A program made the translations under genes and the position numbers. Positions 8,232 to 17,655 of a stretch of DNA of 64,000 bases are shown here, piece after piece (position 1 is the first letter of the stretch; each line of letters starts with the position of its first letter). The stretch covers positions 90,521 to 154,520 of the forward strand of contig MPMI01000005.1 of assembly GCA_002238415.1 (NCBI GenBank), read 5' to 3'. The notes below the pieces were generated by a model. It did not search any database. It saw only the letters and a list, made by a program, of their open reading frames with translations, and had not been told where the DNA came from. The DNA comes from Desulfurellaceae bacterium bin18. Its GTDB lineage: Bacteria > Desulfobacterota > Binatia > Bin18.

Positions 8232-8407
8232 AGCACCCTCCTTCGTGGTAAAGCAATAGTGGCAAAGCAATAATATGCTCTTCCTGCTCTATAGTCTTGT
8301 CGGACGAATCAGCGCAAGCCTGTAGCCCGGCCGTCACCCTTGACAGTCGGGAGTCATCTTGTAGCTTGTGGGCGACTCTGGATAGATGAGTAGGAAAGTA
8401 GAGGACT

Positions 8408-9574
8408 ATGGCCGAACCGCTGAGCGCCTCGGAATTACTTGGGCACGACAACATTATTGACGCCGACGGGCATATTCTGGAGCCACCTGATGTGTGGGAA
8501 AAATACATCGATCCGGCCTTTCGAGAGCGAGCGGTGCGTATCCGTCTGAACGCTGACGGTAAGGAATACCTCGAACTCGACGGCCGGCCGTCACGCTTCT
8601 TCAATATCAAGGCGTTTGCCTCACTCGGCGGAATGGGCCGTAGCGCGTCTGAAATTGTTACATCCATTAAAACCCGGACCTATACCGAAGCGGCGCCCTT
8701 TGGTGCGATGGACCCGAAAGAGCGGATTGCCTTATTGGACCAAGAAGGACTGCGGGCAGCGATTCTCTACCCAAGTATCGGCTTGGTCTGGGAGTGCGAG
8801 ACGGAAGACCCGGCCTTAGCCGACGCCTATGCCCGTGCCTATAATCGCTGGATTGTTGACTTCTGTTCCGACACGCACGGCCGTCTGGTGCCCATTGCAC
8901 ATATTGCATTGACGAGTGGAGAGCAGGCGGCCACCGAGCTGGAACGGGCGGTCAGAGCCGGGTGCAAGGGCGCGTTTCTTGCGCCGTTTACGATTACCAC
9001 AAAAGCCCACGCCCATCCGGACTACGATCCGTTTTGGGCCGCCGCGCAAGATTTGGATGTTCCGGTTGGGATCCACCCCATGGCCGAGCATCCCAGCAAA
9101 CGTGTGTACCAGCGCTTTACGGATATCAAGTGGGCGGACTGGTATCAGACCATGCTTGGTGCCCAGGGGCCGCAGCAGGCTTTTTACATCTTGTTTCAGT
9201 ACGGCTTGTTCGACAAATTCCCGCGCCTCAAGATCGTACTCCTGGAGTCGGGGGCTGGCTGGATAGGTGCCGCGCTTGACCGGATGGATGCCACCTATGG
9301 GACCGCGCTCGGGCATAGCGTGCGCCTCAAAGAAAAGCCGAGTTTTTATTTTCAGCGCCAGTGCTGGATATCGGGTGACCCGGACGAGACCGCGCTGGCC
9401 CATATCGTGGAACATGTAGGCAACGATCGTTTCTTCTGGGCGACGGACTACCCGCATTTTGATCATCCGGGCAATTATATTGAGGCGCTGCACAATCTGG
9501 TGCGTCCTCTGTCAGATACGGCTCGAAAGAATTTGCTGGGCGACAGCGTTGCGAAAGTCTACGGACTGGCTTGA
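8408..9574 (+). CDS. Amidohydrolase family protein (ACMSD-like TIM barrel)
   Basis: A 388-residue metal-dependent hydrolase/decarboxylase of the amidohydrolase-2 (ACMSD-like) family. The metal-binding start is DADGHILEP near residue 16, with VGIHPMAEH in the middle and FWATDYPHFDHPG near the end carrying the conserved Asp. These enzymes hydrolyse or decarboxylate ring-cleavage products and related acids; the substrate is not readable. The ATG at 8408 follows GTAGAGG. It runs head-to-tail into an SMP-30 gene 32 bases downstream, suggesting a catabolic operon. It is divergent from ilvD. Confidence 0.85.
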   Translation: MAEPLSASELLGHDNIIDADGHILEPPDVWEKYIDPAFRERAVRIRLNADGKEYLELDGRPSRFFNIKAFASLGGMGRSASEIVTSIKTRTYTEAAPFGAMDPKERIALLDQEGLRAAILYPSIGLVWECETEDPALADAYARAYNRWIVDFCSDTHGRLVPIAHIALTSGEQAATELERAVRAGCKGAFLAPFTITTKAHAHPDYDPFWAAAQDLDVPVGIHPMAEHPSKRVYQRFTDIKWADWYQTMLGAQGPQQAFYILFQYGLFDKFPRLKIVLLESGAGWIGAALDRMDATYGTALGHSVRLKEKPSFYFQRQCWISGDPDETALAHIVEHVGNDRFFWATDYPHFDHPGNYIEALHNLVRPLSDTARKNLLGDSVAKVYGLA

Positions 9575-9606
9575 TACTGCATCTGCATAAGGGAAAGGGG
9601 GAGGGT

Positions 9607-10437
9607 ATGCTTGAGACCATTGCTTCCGGATACGGACTGCTTGAAGGTCCGCGAGTAGATGCCGCGGACAATTTATACTTCAGTGATGTGACCAACGGCG
9701 GGGTATACTGTCGCGCGCCGGGCGGAGAGATTTCGACCGTTGTACCGCGCCGGCGCGGGGTGGGGGGTATCGCTCTGCATGCGGCTGGCGGCTTGGTCAT
9801 CTCCGGCAAGAACGTGTGTCACGTCAAAGACGGCACAACGCGTATCCTGTTCCAGCGCGATGATATTCCTGGCTTTAATGACCTCTTCACGGATTCTCAA
9901 GGCCGTGTCCTGGTCGGCTCGCTGCGCTCCGACCCCTTCAAGCTCAAGGCCCAGGTCCCTGGCGAGTTGTGGCGGCTGGCGGGCGAGGACTCGGCGGTTG
10001 AACTGTACGGCGATGTCGGTATCACCAACGGCATTGGCTTCTCACCGGATGGGAGCAAGCTCTACCATTCGGACAGCGTGCCGCGTCATATCATCTTGCA
10101 CGACGTGGCGGCTGACGGGTCGATGACGAACCGCCGCGTTCTGGCCAGTCTACCCGCCGATTGGGTGCCCGATGGTCTGGCGGTTGATGAGGACGGCTGC
10201 GTGTGGGTCGCTGTCTATGGCGGCGGCTGCGCACTCCGTTACACCCCTGAAGGCAAGGAAGACCAAAAAGTTGAGGTGCCGGCCAAGGCGGTCACGAGTT
10301 TATGTTTCGGCGGCGCGGACCGACGCGACCTGTATATTGTGACAGCCGATAATACCGAAGAGCCGGACCGTAAGGGAACGATTTTCCGTACCCAGGTGGA
10401 TACCCCCGGTCTGGCGGTGACGCCGGCAAGCATTTAG
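9607..10437 (+). CDS. SMP-30/gluconolactonase-like beta-propeller
   Basis: A 276-residue six-bladed propeller of the SMP-30/gluconolactonase/LRE-like family, which hydrolyses lactones with one divalent metal. Conserved signatures include LLEGPRVDAADNLYFSDV near the N-terminus, GFNDLFTDSQGRVLVGS, GITNGIGFSPDGSKLYHSDS and WVPDGLAVDEDGCVWVA. I chose the ATG at 9607 after GGGAAAGGGGGAGGG; the upstream TTG is poorer. It likely acts with the amidohydrolase just upstream in breakdown of a carboxylic acid or lactone. Confidence 0.85.
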   Translation: MLETIASGYGLLEGPRVDAADNLYFSDVTNGGVYCRAPGGEISTVVPRRRGVGGIALHAAGGLVISGKNVCHVKDGTTRILFQRDDIPGFNDLFTDSQGRVLVGSLRSDPFKLKAQVPGELWRLAGEDSAVELYGDVGITNGIGFSPDGSKLYHSDSVPRHIILHDVAADGSMTNRRVLASLPADWVPDGLAVDEDGCVWVAVYGGGCALRYTPEGKEDQKVEVPAKAVTSLCFGGADRRDLYIVTADNTEEPDRKGTIFRTQVDTPGLAVTPASI

Positions 10438-10468
10438 CCCGTAGGGTGGGGACCTCCGGCAATCGACT

Positions 10469-11644
10469 TCACTCGACCTTCATAATGCGGTCCAAGAGCC
10501 GCTCTCGGACCGTTGCGTCTGTCGCCAAGTCAACCGCCGTCCAGGCCAGTGACAGGGCTCCGTCAACAATGGCTTTGTCCGCGGCTTCGGTCACGCAGTG
10601 CGCGGTGAACTCGGGCTGGTGGTTGACGGCGGGCAGCGAATCAATACCAATGGCGGGGTGAATGGCCGGCATCGCAAGGGAGACATTGCCCATGTCCGTT
10701 GAGCCGGCCGCCCGTTTGAGAGACACATCAACCGGTGGAAAAACTCGGCCCAGCGCTTCGGCATTCTGACGATAGGCGGCTGCCATATCCGGGTCGTGCA
10801 GCATTTCTGCATATGGTTTTTCCCCGCCGTGGATTTCAAGTTTGGAGCCGGTTGCCAGCGCGCCCGCTTCAAAGCACCTGACAACCTTCTGTTTGATCTC
10901 GTCGAGGTCCGCCAGGGTATTCGCCCGGACAATATACTTCGCCACCGTGTGGGCGGGGATGATGTTGGGCGCGTCACCTCCCTTGGTAATCATGCCGTGA
11001 ATGCGGTCTGTGGATCGGATGTGTTGGCGGAGCAGGCCAATGGCGGTTTGGGCGACGGTCAAGGCATCCGCGGCATTAATGCCACGCTCGGGAAAGGCCG
11101 AGGCATGCGCCTCTTTGCCGTGATAGCAGACCTCAAACATGGAGGCGGCAATAATGGGGAATTCGACCACGTCCAGCGGTGCGGGATGGACCATCATCGC
11201 CGCGTGCAGGCCTGCAAACGCACCGCGTTCGAGCAAGAGAATTTTCCCCCCGGCGTCACATACTTCCTCTGCCGGGGTACCAATCACGCTTACACTCAGG
11301 CCCACCTCATCCGCAATTTTTGCCGCGGCAATCCCCGCCCCAACCGAGGCCGCGGCAATAATATTATGACCACAGGCATGGCCGATCCCCGGCAGGCTGT
11401 CATATTCGGCACAGATGCCGATATGCAGCGGTCCACTCCCGGCCCGGGCGATAAACGCGGTCGGCAGATCGCAGATGCCCGTTTCAACCGAGAAACCCGC
11501 GTCGGCCAGCGTTTCCGATAGCCAGTGGGCCGCCTTTTCTTCTTCAAAACCAGTTTCCGGATTGGCGTGAATCCGGTGACTCAGGGCAATGATCTCGTCT
11601 CGTGCCCGGTCAAATCGTTCCTGGGCTCCAGCCTTGGCATCCAT
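10469..11644 (-). CDS. M20 family amidohydrolase/aminoacylase (paralog 1)
   Basis: A 391-residue M20D peptidase-type zinc amidohydrolase. Motifs: HRIHANPETGFEEEKAA at the start, GICAEYDSLPGIGHACGHNI with metal-binding residues, PAEE with the general-base Glu, and HPAIGIDSLPAVNHQPEFTAH near the end. The family removes acyl groups from amino acids or cleaves dipeptides. AAAAAGGAG precedes the ATG at 11644. A close paralog lies at 12183-13364 with a DoxX-like gene between, so the pair arose by tandem duplication. Confidence 0.88.
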   Translation of the reverse strand: MDAKAGAQERFDRARDEIIALSHRIHANPETGFEEEKAAHWLSETLADAGFSVETGICDLPTAFIARAGSGPLHIGICAEYDSLPGIGHACGHNIIAAASVGAGIAAAKIADEVGLSVSVIGTPAEEVCDAGGKILLLERGAFAGLHAAMMVHPAPLDVVEFPIIAASMFEVCYHGKEAHASAFPERGINAADALTVAQTAIGLLRQHIRSTDRIHGMITKGGDAPNIIPAHTVAKYIVRANTLADLDEIKQKVVRCFEAGALATGSKLEIHGGEKPYAEMLHDPDMAAAYRQNAEALGRVFPPVDVSLKRAAGSTDMGNVSLAMPAIHPAIGIDSLPAVNHQPEFTAHCVTEAADKAIVDGALSLAWTAVDLATDATVRERLLDRIMKVE

Positions 11645-11785
11645 ATATTCTCCTTTTTCTCTGTCTGCCTTACCACACGTCCTTCTTTGGCGTCCAGGAG
11701 AAAATGTCCTTCCAAATCGATGAAAGAACGTGGTACATGAAGGTAAGGCGCCTGTGAGAGCGAGAGAAAAGAAGGAGGGTTGCGT

Positions 11786-12178
11786 ATGGATACTGTCTGG
11801 TGTGGACAACTCGCTGTTTCGGTCTTTTTTGCCATCGCTTTTTTACAATCAGCCGCAGACAAGTGGGTTGATAGCGCGGGGAATATCGAGTTTTTCAGCG
11901 GACATTTTTCCAACAGTCCGCTGGCCGGCATGGTTCCGGCGATGTTCTGGACTATCACGGTCCTTGAATCGCTGGCCGGCGTGTTGAGCGGCCTTGGCGC
12001 GTTGATGATCCTGCTCGGCATGGGAACGGGTATGGCCGTGTGGGGGCTGGTGTTCGCAACCGTCTCGTTGCTGTGTCTGTTCTTCGGCCAACGCCTGGCC
12101 CAAGATTACGCCGGCGCGGCAGTGATCGCCGCCTACTTTGCCGTGGCGCTGCTGGGCTTTGCCATCCTGGGCGGATGA
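11786..12178 (+). CDS. DoxX-like four-helix membrane protein
   Basis: A 130-residue integral membrane protein with four hydrophobic segments, including LAVSVFFAIAFLQSAADKWV, MVPAMFWTITVLESLAGVLS and AAVIAAYFAVALLGFAIL. This size and topology fits the DoxX-like/DoxD superfamily. The ATG at 11786 follows AAGGAGGG. Its function is unknown; members are often linked to redox membrane complexes. It sits on the opposite strand between two M20 amidohydrolase paralogs. Confidence 0.65.
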   Translation: MDTVWCGQLAVSVFFAIAFLQSAADKWVDSAGNIEFFSGHFSNSPLAGMVPAMFWTITVLESLAGVLSGLGALMILLGMGTGMAVWGLVFATVSLLCLFFGQRLAQDYAGAAVIAAYFAVALLGFAILGG

Positions 12179-12182
12179 TGCC

Positions 12183-13364
12183 CTAGGCGGTCGCTCCGGA
12201 GGCTTTCCGCCGTATCAGCCGGTCACGTATCTGCTCATCGGTCGCCATATCAATGGCTGTCCAGGCCATGGACAGAGCGCCGTCGATCAGGGCTTTGTCC
12301 GCGGCCTGTGTCACGCAGTGCGCGGTGAATTCGGGTTGGTGATTCACGGCAGGCAACGAGTCAATCCCGATAAACGGGTGGATCGAGGGCAGGGCCAAAG
12401 ACACATTGCCCATGTCCGTTGAGCCAGCCGCGCGCTCAATTGCCGGGCCACGCTCTGGAAAATTGCGCCCGAGTGCTTCCGCGTTGCGCTGGTAGAACTG
12501 CGCGATCTCCATATCGGAGCGGTGCTCCGCATAGGGCTTGTCTCCACCGACGATTTCGAGCGTTGACCCGGTTGCCAAGGCACCCGCTTCAAAACAGCGC
12601 TGGACCTTTTCTTTGATACTATCCAGCTCGTCCAGGGTCTTGGCGCGGACAATATATTTGGCCTCGGTCTGAGCGGGGATGATGTTCGGCGCGTCCCCAC
12701 CATGGGTGATAATACCGTGGATGCGGTCCGTCGAGCGAATGTGCTGGCGCAGCAGACCGATAGCCGTTTGGGCCAGTGTAAAGGCGTCAGCCGCATTGAT
12801 GCCGCGTTCGGGAAAGGCCGAGGCGTGGGCGGCCTTGCCCGTATAACGCACATGAAACATGGAGCAGGCGATAATGGACGGGTCAACTACATCCATGGGG
12901 GCGGGATGGACCATCATGGCGGCATGGGCATCTGTGAATGCGCCGCGTTCCAAGAGGAGAATCTTGCCCCCGGCGTTCCCGGCCTCTTCGGCGGGGGTGC
13001 CGAGTACACTCACGCTCAGGCCCACCTCGTCCGCGACCTGAGCCGCCGCAATACCCGCGCCCACCGCAGACGCGGCGATGATATTATGGCCACAGGCATG
13101 CCCGATGCCGGGCAAGCAGTCGTATTCGGCGCAGATGGCAATATGCAATGGGCCGCTGCCGGCACGGGCCACAAAAGCGGTTGGCATATCGCAAATACCG
13201 GTTTCTACGCTAAAGCCGGCGTTGCTGAGCGTTTCTGAAATCCAGGCGCAGGCTTTCTCCTCCTCAAAGCCAAGCTCGGGATGGGCGTGAATCCGATGGC
13301 TCAGGGTAATCAGGTCATCTTGAGCTTGGGTGAATCGTTCCTGCGCGCCGGACTTCGCATCCAT
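12183..13364 (-). CDS. M20 family amidohydrolase/aminoacylase (paralog 2)
   Basis: A 393-residue M20D zinc amidohydrolase closely similar to 10469-11644 over its whole length: both start MDAKxGAQERF and share EYDxLPGIGHACGHNII, PAEE and SLPAVNHQPEFTAHCVT. GGAGAACC lies before the ATG at 13364. The two enzymes probably handle related N-acyl amino acids or dipeptides. It ends 5 bases from the DoxX-like stop, on the opposite strand. Confidence 0.88.
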   Translation of the reverse strand: MDAKSGAQERFTQAQDDLITLSHRIHAHPELGFEEEKACAWISETLSNAGFSVETGICDMPTAFVARAGSGPLHIAICAEYDCLPGIGHACGHNIIAASAVGAGIAAAQVADEVGLSVSVLGTPAEEAGNAGGKILLLERGAFTDAHAAMMVHPAPMDVVDPSIIACSMFHVRYTGKAAHASAFPERGINAADAFTLAQTAIGLLRQHIRSTDRIHGIITHGGDAPNIIPAQTEAKYIVRAKTLDELDSIKEKVQRCFEAGALATGSTLEIVGGDKPYAEHRSDMEIAQFYQRNAEALGRNFPERGPAIERAAGSTDMGNVSLALPSIHPFIGIDSLPAVNHQPEFTAHCVTQAADKALIDGALSMAWTAIDMATDEQIRDRLIRRKASGATA

Positions 13365-13471
13365 AAGGTTCTCCTTTTTTCCCTCTTCCTCGGGGCGAGG
13401 GCTGGGGGGAGGATTTCCTCCGCCCTAACACACCGGCGTATCTGACGTCCAGCGGGAGATGAAAATCGCTC

Positions 13472-13503
13472 TTGACTCCGTACCCGGGTCCGGGGTGTAT
13501 GAT
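13472..13503 (+). promoter_or_regulatory. MerR-type promoter with operator dyad
   Basis: TTGACT (13472-13477) and TATGAT (13498-13503) are separated by 20 bases, longer than the usual 17, as in MerR-controlled promoters. The spacer carries a contiguous dyad, ACTCCGTACCC/GGGTCCGGGGT (13475-13496), with 9 of 11 paired positions. The expected transcription start lies after 13503, so the ATG at 13459 cannot be used and the ATG at 13525 is preferred. Confidence 0.75.
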
Positions 13504-13524
13504 ATTGTACAGATAGGAAACCGT

Positions 13525-13935
13525 ATGACAGGCATCAGTGGATTAACTATAGGCGAGGTGGCAAAGCAGGCCGAGGTGAATATCGAAACCCTGCGCTATT
13601 ATGAACGGCGAGGAATTCTGCCCAAACCGCCACGGAGCAGGACGAACTATCGCCGCTATCCTGAGACGGCCGTCCAACAGGTCCGTTTTATTAAACGTAC
13701 CCAAAGACTCGGTTTTTCGCTGAATGAGATTTCGGACTTGCTCTTTCTCCGTAGAGGTCCTCAGACGAGTCGCGCAGCGGTTAAAGCCCGGGCGGAGGCG
13801 AAATTAGAAGACATTGAGGCAAAGATTCTGCATCTCACGGAAATGCGAGACGCTTTGGCACACGTGACTGCTCTGTGTGACGGTAAGGGCTCAATCGACG
13901 GCTGTCCTATTTTGCATGCTATGGAAGGGGAGTGA
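13525..13935 (+). CDS. MerR-family Cu(I)-type regulator (CueR-like)
   Basis: A 136-residue MerR regulator: winged helix LTIGEVAKQAEVNIETLRYY, then a long dimerisation helix and a C-terminal metal loop ALCDGKGSIDGCPIL with two Cys eight residues apart. The position that is Cys in mercury MerR is Ser here (QTSRAAV), as in monovalent-metal sensors such as CueR. The spacing is closer to mercury MerR, so metal choice is inferred mainly from the adjacent copA. AGGAAA precedes the ATG. It autoregulates through the dyad just upstream, and its stop abuts the copA start. Confidence 0.82.
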   Translation: MTGISGLTIGEVAKQAEVNIETLRYYERRGILPKPPRSRTNYRRYPETAVQQVRFIKRTQRLGFSLNEISDLLFLRRGPQTSRAAVKARAEAKLEDIEAKILHLTEMRDALAHVTALCDGKGSIDGCPILHAMEGE

Positions 13936-16215
13936 ATGGCAGCTGTTGCTGAATCCACACAAAACCCGACCTCGGCCCGTATTGGTATTCGCGGCATGCA
14001 CTGTGCCGCGTGCGTTGCCAAGGTCGAACGGGCTCTGTCCCAGACGCCGGGTGTCCTGCGAGCGAGCGTCAACCTGGCGAGTGAAGAAGCCCAGGTGGAA
14101 TATCTGCCCGCTCAGGTCAGCCTGCCCGGCCTTGGCGCGGCGGTTGCCTCAACCGGCTTTGAAATGGTCGAACGCGGAGAGGCCGCCCAAGAGGAAGTCG
14201 AACGCCAACACTGGGACGACTACCTCCTGCTGAAAAAGAAGCTGATCGTTAGCGCCCTGTTGACGGTGGCGATCCTGATAGGGTCTATGACTCCGCTGCT
14301 GTCCTTCCTGCCGTTCGGCGTACCGGTGTGGTTATTCGTCCTCACCACTCCGGTCCAGTTCTGGGTCGGCGGACAATTTTACCGGAGCGCCTGGGCCAGG
14401 GCGCGGCACGGCTCCAGCGATATGAATACCCTGATCGTGGTCGGGACCTCGGCGGCCTATCTCTATAGTACGGTGGCGGTGTTTGCGCCTGGCTTTTTCG
14501 TGACAGTCGGCCAGCAGCCCCAGATGTATTTCGATACTGCCGCAGTGATTATCACCCTGATCCTTCTGGGTCGCCTGCTGGAAGCGCGAGCGAAGCGAAG
14601 AACGACCGAGGCCATTCGGCGGCTTGCTCAGTTGCAACCTAAAACGGCGACGCTACTGCGCGGAGAGGGAGAGCAGGAAGCCGTTCCGGTCGAGCAGGTC
14701 CAGGTCGGCGACCGTGTCCTCGTCCGGCCCGGTGAGTCCATTCCTGTAGATGGTATCGTCCGGGCTGGCTCATCCGCGGTTGACGAATCCATGCTGACCG
14801 GTGAGAGCCTGCCGGTTGAAAAGCAGCCCGGAGACAGGGTGACGGGGGCGACGCTCAACACCGCGGGTGCGCTGACCGTGTTGGCGACCAAGGTTGGCAA
14901 AGAGACGGCCCTGGCGCGCATCATCGATCTCGTCCGCCAGGCCCAGGGCTCAAAAGCGCCGATTCAACGTCTGGCCGACACGATTGCGGCCTATTTTGTA
15001 CCGGCGGTTATTGCGACTGCCGTTGTCACCTTTTGCCTCTGGCTTCTCCTCGGACCGGACCCGTCTCTCACTTTTGCCCTGATGACCTTTGTGGCCGTGC
15101 TGATTATTGCCTGTCCGTGTTCGCTGGGCCTGGCAACCCCGACCGCCATCATGGTCGGGACCGGACGTGGGGCCGAGTCCGGTGTGCTCATCAAAGGCGG
15201 AGAGATATTGGAGCGGGCGCACACGCTGACCACCGTGGTCTTTGACAAAACCGGCACCCTGACGACTGGAAAGCCTGCGGTGACCGAGGTTGTTCCGTCC
15301 GAGACGCTGCCCGAGCGGGTAAGGCTGAGCCGTGCAGAGGTCCTGCGCATGGCCGCGTGTGCGGAATGGCACAGCGAGCATCCGCTGGGACAGGCCGTTG
15401 TCCAACACGCCCAGGCCCTGGGTATGACGCTCGGGCCGGTCGAGTCGTTTGTGGCCCTGGCCGGACACGGCGTCGAAGCCCGGCTGGCGGGAAAGTTGAT
15501 TTTGGTTGGCAGCAGGCAGCTCCTCGCCCAGCGCGGCATCCAGTCCGGCGAGATGCCGGAACAGGCTGAGCGCCTCTCGCGTGAGGGCAAGACGCCGCTC
15601 TATGTTGTGGTCAACCGGCGGGTCGTCGGGCTGATCGCGGTCGCCGATACGCTCAAGCCCCAAGCTGCCGAAGACATCCGTCGGCTTCAGCGCATGGGGC
15701 TCGAAGCGGTCATGTTGACCGGAGATAATCGCCACACCGCCCACGCGATTGCCCGTCAGGCCGGTATTGCACGAGTATTGGCCGAAGTCCTACCCGAGGA
15801 GAAGGCTGCCGAGATCGCGCGCATCCAGGCCAACGGTGCGGCCGTCGCCATGGTCGGCGACGGGATCAATGACGCTCCAGCCCTGGCCCAGGCGACGGTC
15901 GGCATTGCCGTGGGCACCGGGACGGATATTGCTCTTGAGGCCGCGGATATTACGCTGCTGCGAGGTGAATTGAGCGGCGTGGCGACGGCCATTGCCCTGT
16001 CGCGGCGAACGGTCCAGATCATCCGGCAGAATTTATTCTGGGCCTTTGCCTATAACACCGCGGGTATCCCGCTTGCCGCCGGACTGCTCTATCCGTTCTT
16101 TGGGATTCTGCTCGATCCCATGGTTGCCGCGTCCGCCATGGCCTTGAGTTCGGTCTCGGTGTTGACGAATTCCTTGCGATTACGGACGATACGCTTAGGA
16201 GAGTCTGCCCCTTGA
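13936..16215 (+). CDS. copA: Copper-translocating P1B-type ATPase
   Basis: A 759-residue inner-membrane pump that exports Cu(I) using ATP. One N-terminal metal-binding domain carries [12 protein letters not shown] (~residues 19-30). The membrane metal site is [10 protein letters not shown] (~390), the phosphorylation site [11 protein letters not shown] (~436), the nucleotide-binding domain has SEHPLGQAV, and the hinge is [10 protein letters not shown] (~640). The CPC motif marks the Cu/Ag (P1B-1) class. ATG directly follows the MerR stop, so the pair is one copper-detoxification operon. Confidence 0.95.
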   Translation: MAAVAESTQNPTSARIGIRGMHCAACVAKVERALSQTPGVLRASVNLASEEAQVEYLPAQVSLPGLGAAVASTGFEMVERGEAAQEEVERQHWDDYLLLKKKLIVSALLTVAILIGSMTPLLSFLPFGVPVWLFVLTTPVQFWVGGQFYRSAWARARHGSSDMNTLIVVGTSAAYLYSTVAVFAPGFFVTVGQQPQMYFDTAAVIITLILLGRLLEARAKRRTTEAIRRLAQLQPKTATLLRGEGEQEAVPVEQVQVGDRVLVRPGESIPVDGIVRAGSSAVDESMLTGESLPVEKQPGDRVTGATLNTAGALTVLATKVGKETALARIIDLVRQAQGSKAPIQRLADTIAAYFVPAVIATAVVTFCLWLLLGPDPSLTFALMTFVAVLIIACPCSLGLATPTAIMVGTGRGAESGVLIKGGEILERAHTLTTVVFDKTGTLTTGKPAVTEVVPSETLPERVRLSRAEVLRMAACAEWHSEHPLGQAVVQHAQALGMTLGPVESFVALAGHGVEARLAGKLILVGSRQLLAQRGIQSGEMPEQAERLSREGKTPLYVVVNRRVVGLIAVADTLKPQAAEDIRRLQRMGLEAVMLTGDNRHTAHAIARQAGIARVLAEVLPEEKAAEIARIQANGAAVAMVGDGINDAPALAQATVGIAVGTGTDIALEAADITLLRGELSGVATAIALSRRTVQIIRQNLFWAFAYNTAGIPLAAGLLYPFFGILLDPMVAASAMALSSVSVLTNSLRLRTIRLGESAP

Positions 16216-16246
16216 TGCGTCGGGCACGGCCGACAGGATGCGTCGT

Positions 16247-17647
16247 ATGAGCTACTCCACAACCGTTCGTGGCCAGCGTTTTTCCTTCGCCGACCTGCGC
16301 GAAGTGTTTGCCAAGGCCAATGAAGACAAGTCGGGCGACCGCTTGGCCGGGATTGCCGCAAGCTCCGAGCAGGAACGGGTTGCGGCCAAGCTGGTCCTGG
16401 CCGATATTCCGCTGTCGAACATCGTGGCGAATCCGCTCATAGACCCCGCCCAGGACGAAGTGAGCCGGCTTATCCTTGAAACTCACGACCAGGCGGCGTT
16501 CCGTCCGCTTGCCCATCTGACCGTCGGCGAGTTGCGTGAGTATGTACTGGACGAGGACCAGGCTAGTGACCGTTTGGGGGCACTCCACTGGGCGATTGTC
16601 CCGGAGGTCGCAGCGGCGGTCACCAAGCTGATGAGTAATAAAGACCTGGTTACGGCCGCCAGTAAAATCCGTAATATCACGCGCTGTCGGAACACCATGG
16701 GCCAGCCCGGCGTCCTGGGCATTCGGGTGCAGCCCAATCATCCGGCCGACGATCTCGGCGGGATTCTGCTGTCCGCGGTTGATGGCTTGCTGTTTGGGTG
16801 CGGGGACGCCGTCATCGGTGTGAACCCGGCGACCGATTCCGTGGAAACGGTCAGCCGGATTCTGCACGGACTTCAGCGTTTGATTGAAGTCTATGACATC
16901 CCCACCCAATCGTGCTGCCTGGCGCATATCAGCACGCAGCTCGACAGCCTGGAGCGGGGTGCGCCGGTAGACCTGCTGTTTCAGTCTATTGCCGGGACGG
17001 AAGCGGCCAATACGAGTTTTGGGATCAATCTGAATATTCTGCGCGAGGGTCGCGAACGTGTTCTCGAACATCATCAGAGTCGCGAGGTGGCTTGGGTGGG
17101 TGACGCGGTCATGTATTTTGAAACCGGGCAGGGGAGTGCGCTGTCGGCCAACGCCCACCACGGCGTGGATCAACTCACGCTCGAAGCCCGAACCTACGGC
17201 GTGGCCCGTGCCTTTGCGCCCTTTCTCGTCAATACGGTCGTGGGCTTTATCGGGCCCGAATACTTATATGACGAACGCCAGATCGTTCGTGCCGGTTTGG
17301 AAGATCATTTTATGGGCAAGCTGCTCGGACTGCCCATGGGGTGTGACGTGTGTTACACCAACCACGCTCAGGCTGACCAGAACTCGGCGGATAATCTCTT
17401 GCTTCTGCTGACCGCGGCCGGCTGCAATTATTTTATGGGGGTGCCGTGCACCGATGATGTGATGCTGAGCTACCAGTCAACCAGCTTTCACGACGCCCTC
17501 GGTGCCCGCCAGCTTTTCGGGCTCCAGCCAGCCCCGGAGTTTTTGGCCTGGTTGGAGCAGATGGACATCGTGCGGAATGGGGGCCTGGTGACATCGGATA
17601 GTTCCGCTCGGCAACGCCTTGAGGAAGGTGTCAGGCTGATTGCGTAG
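16247..17647 (+). CDS. eutB: Ethanolamine ammonia-lyase large subunit
   Basis: A 466-residue protein aligning with EutB through its length: SGDRLAGIAASSEQERVAAK, VGDAVIGVNPATD-like GDAVIGVNPATDSVETVSR, YFETGQGSALSANAHHG, NTVVGFIGPEYLYDERQIVR and LEDHFMGKLLGLPMGCDVC. With EutC it converts ethanolamine to acetaldehyde and ammonia using adenosylcobalamin. I prefer the ATG at 16247 because residues from MSYSTTV align with known N-termini; 16238 is possible. No eut microcompartment or transporter gene is nearby, so this is the simple eutBC arrangement. Confidence 0.95.
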   Translation: MSYSTTVRGQRFSFADLREVFAKANEDKSGDRLAGIAASSEQERVAAKLVLADIPLSNIVANPLIDPAQDEVSRLILETHDQAAFRPLAHLTVGELREYVLDEDQASDRLGALHWAIVPEVAAAVTKLMSNKDLVTAASKIRNITRCRNTMGQPGVLGIRVQPNHPADDLGGILLSAVDGLLFGCGDAVIGVNPATDSVETVSRILHGLQRLIEVYDIPTQSCCLAHISTQLDSLERGAPVDLLFQSIAGTEAANTSFGINLNILREGRERVLEHHQSREVAWVGDAVMYFETGQGSALSANAHHGVDQLTLEARTYGVARAFAPFLVNTVVGFIGPEYLYDERQIVRAGLEDHFMGKLLGLPMGCDVCYTNHAQADQNSADNLLLLLTAAGCNYFMGVPCTDDVMLSYQSTSFHDALGARQLFGLQPAPEFLAWLEQMDIVRNGGLVTSDSSARQRLEEGVRLIA

Positions 17648-17655
17648 CCGTAAGG

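Noticed and set aside
14950..15744. Minus-strand frame of 264 codons inside copA
   Set aside because: Antisense to conserved P-type ATPase motifs; no independent support.
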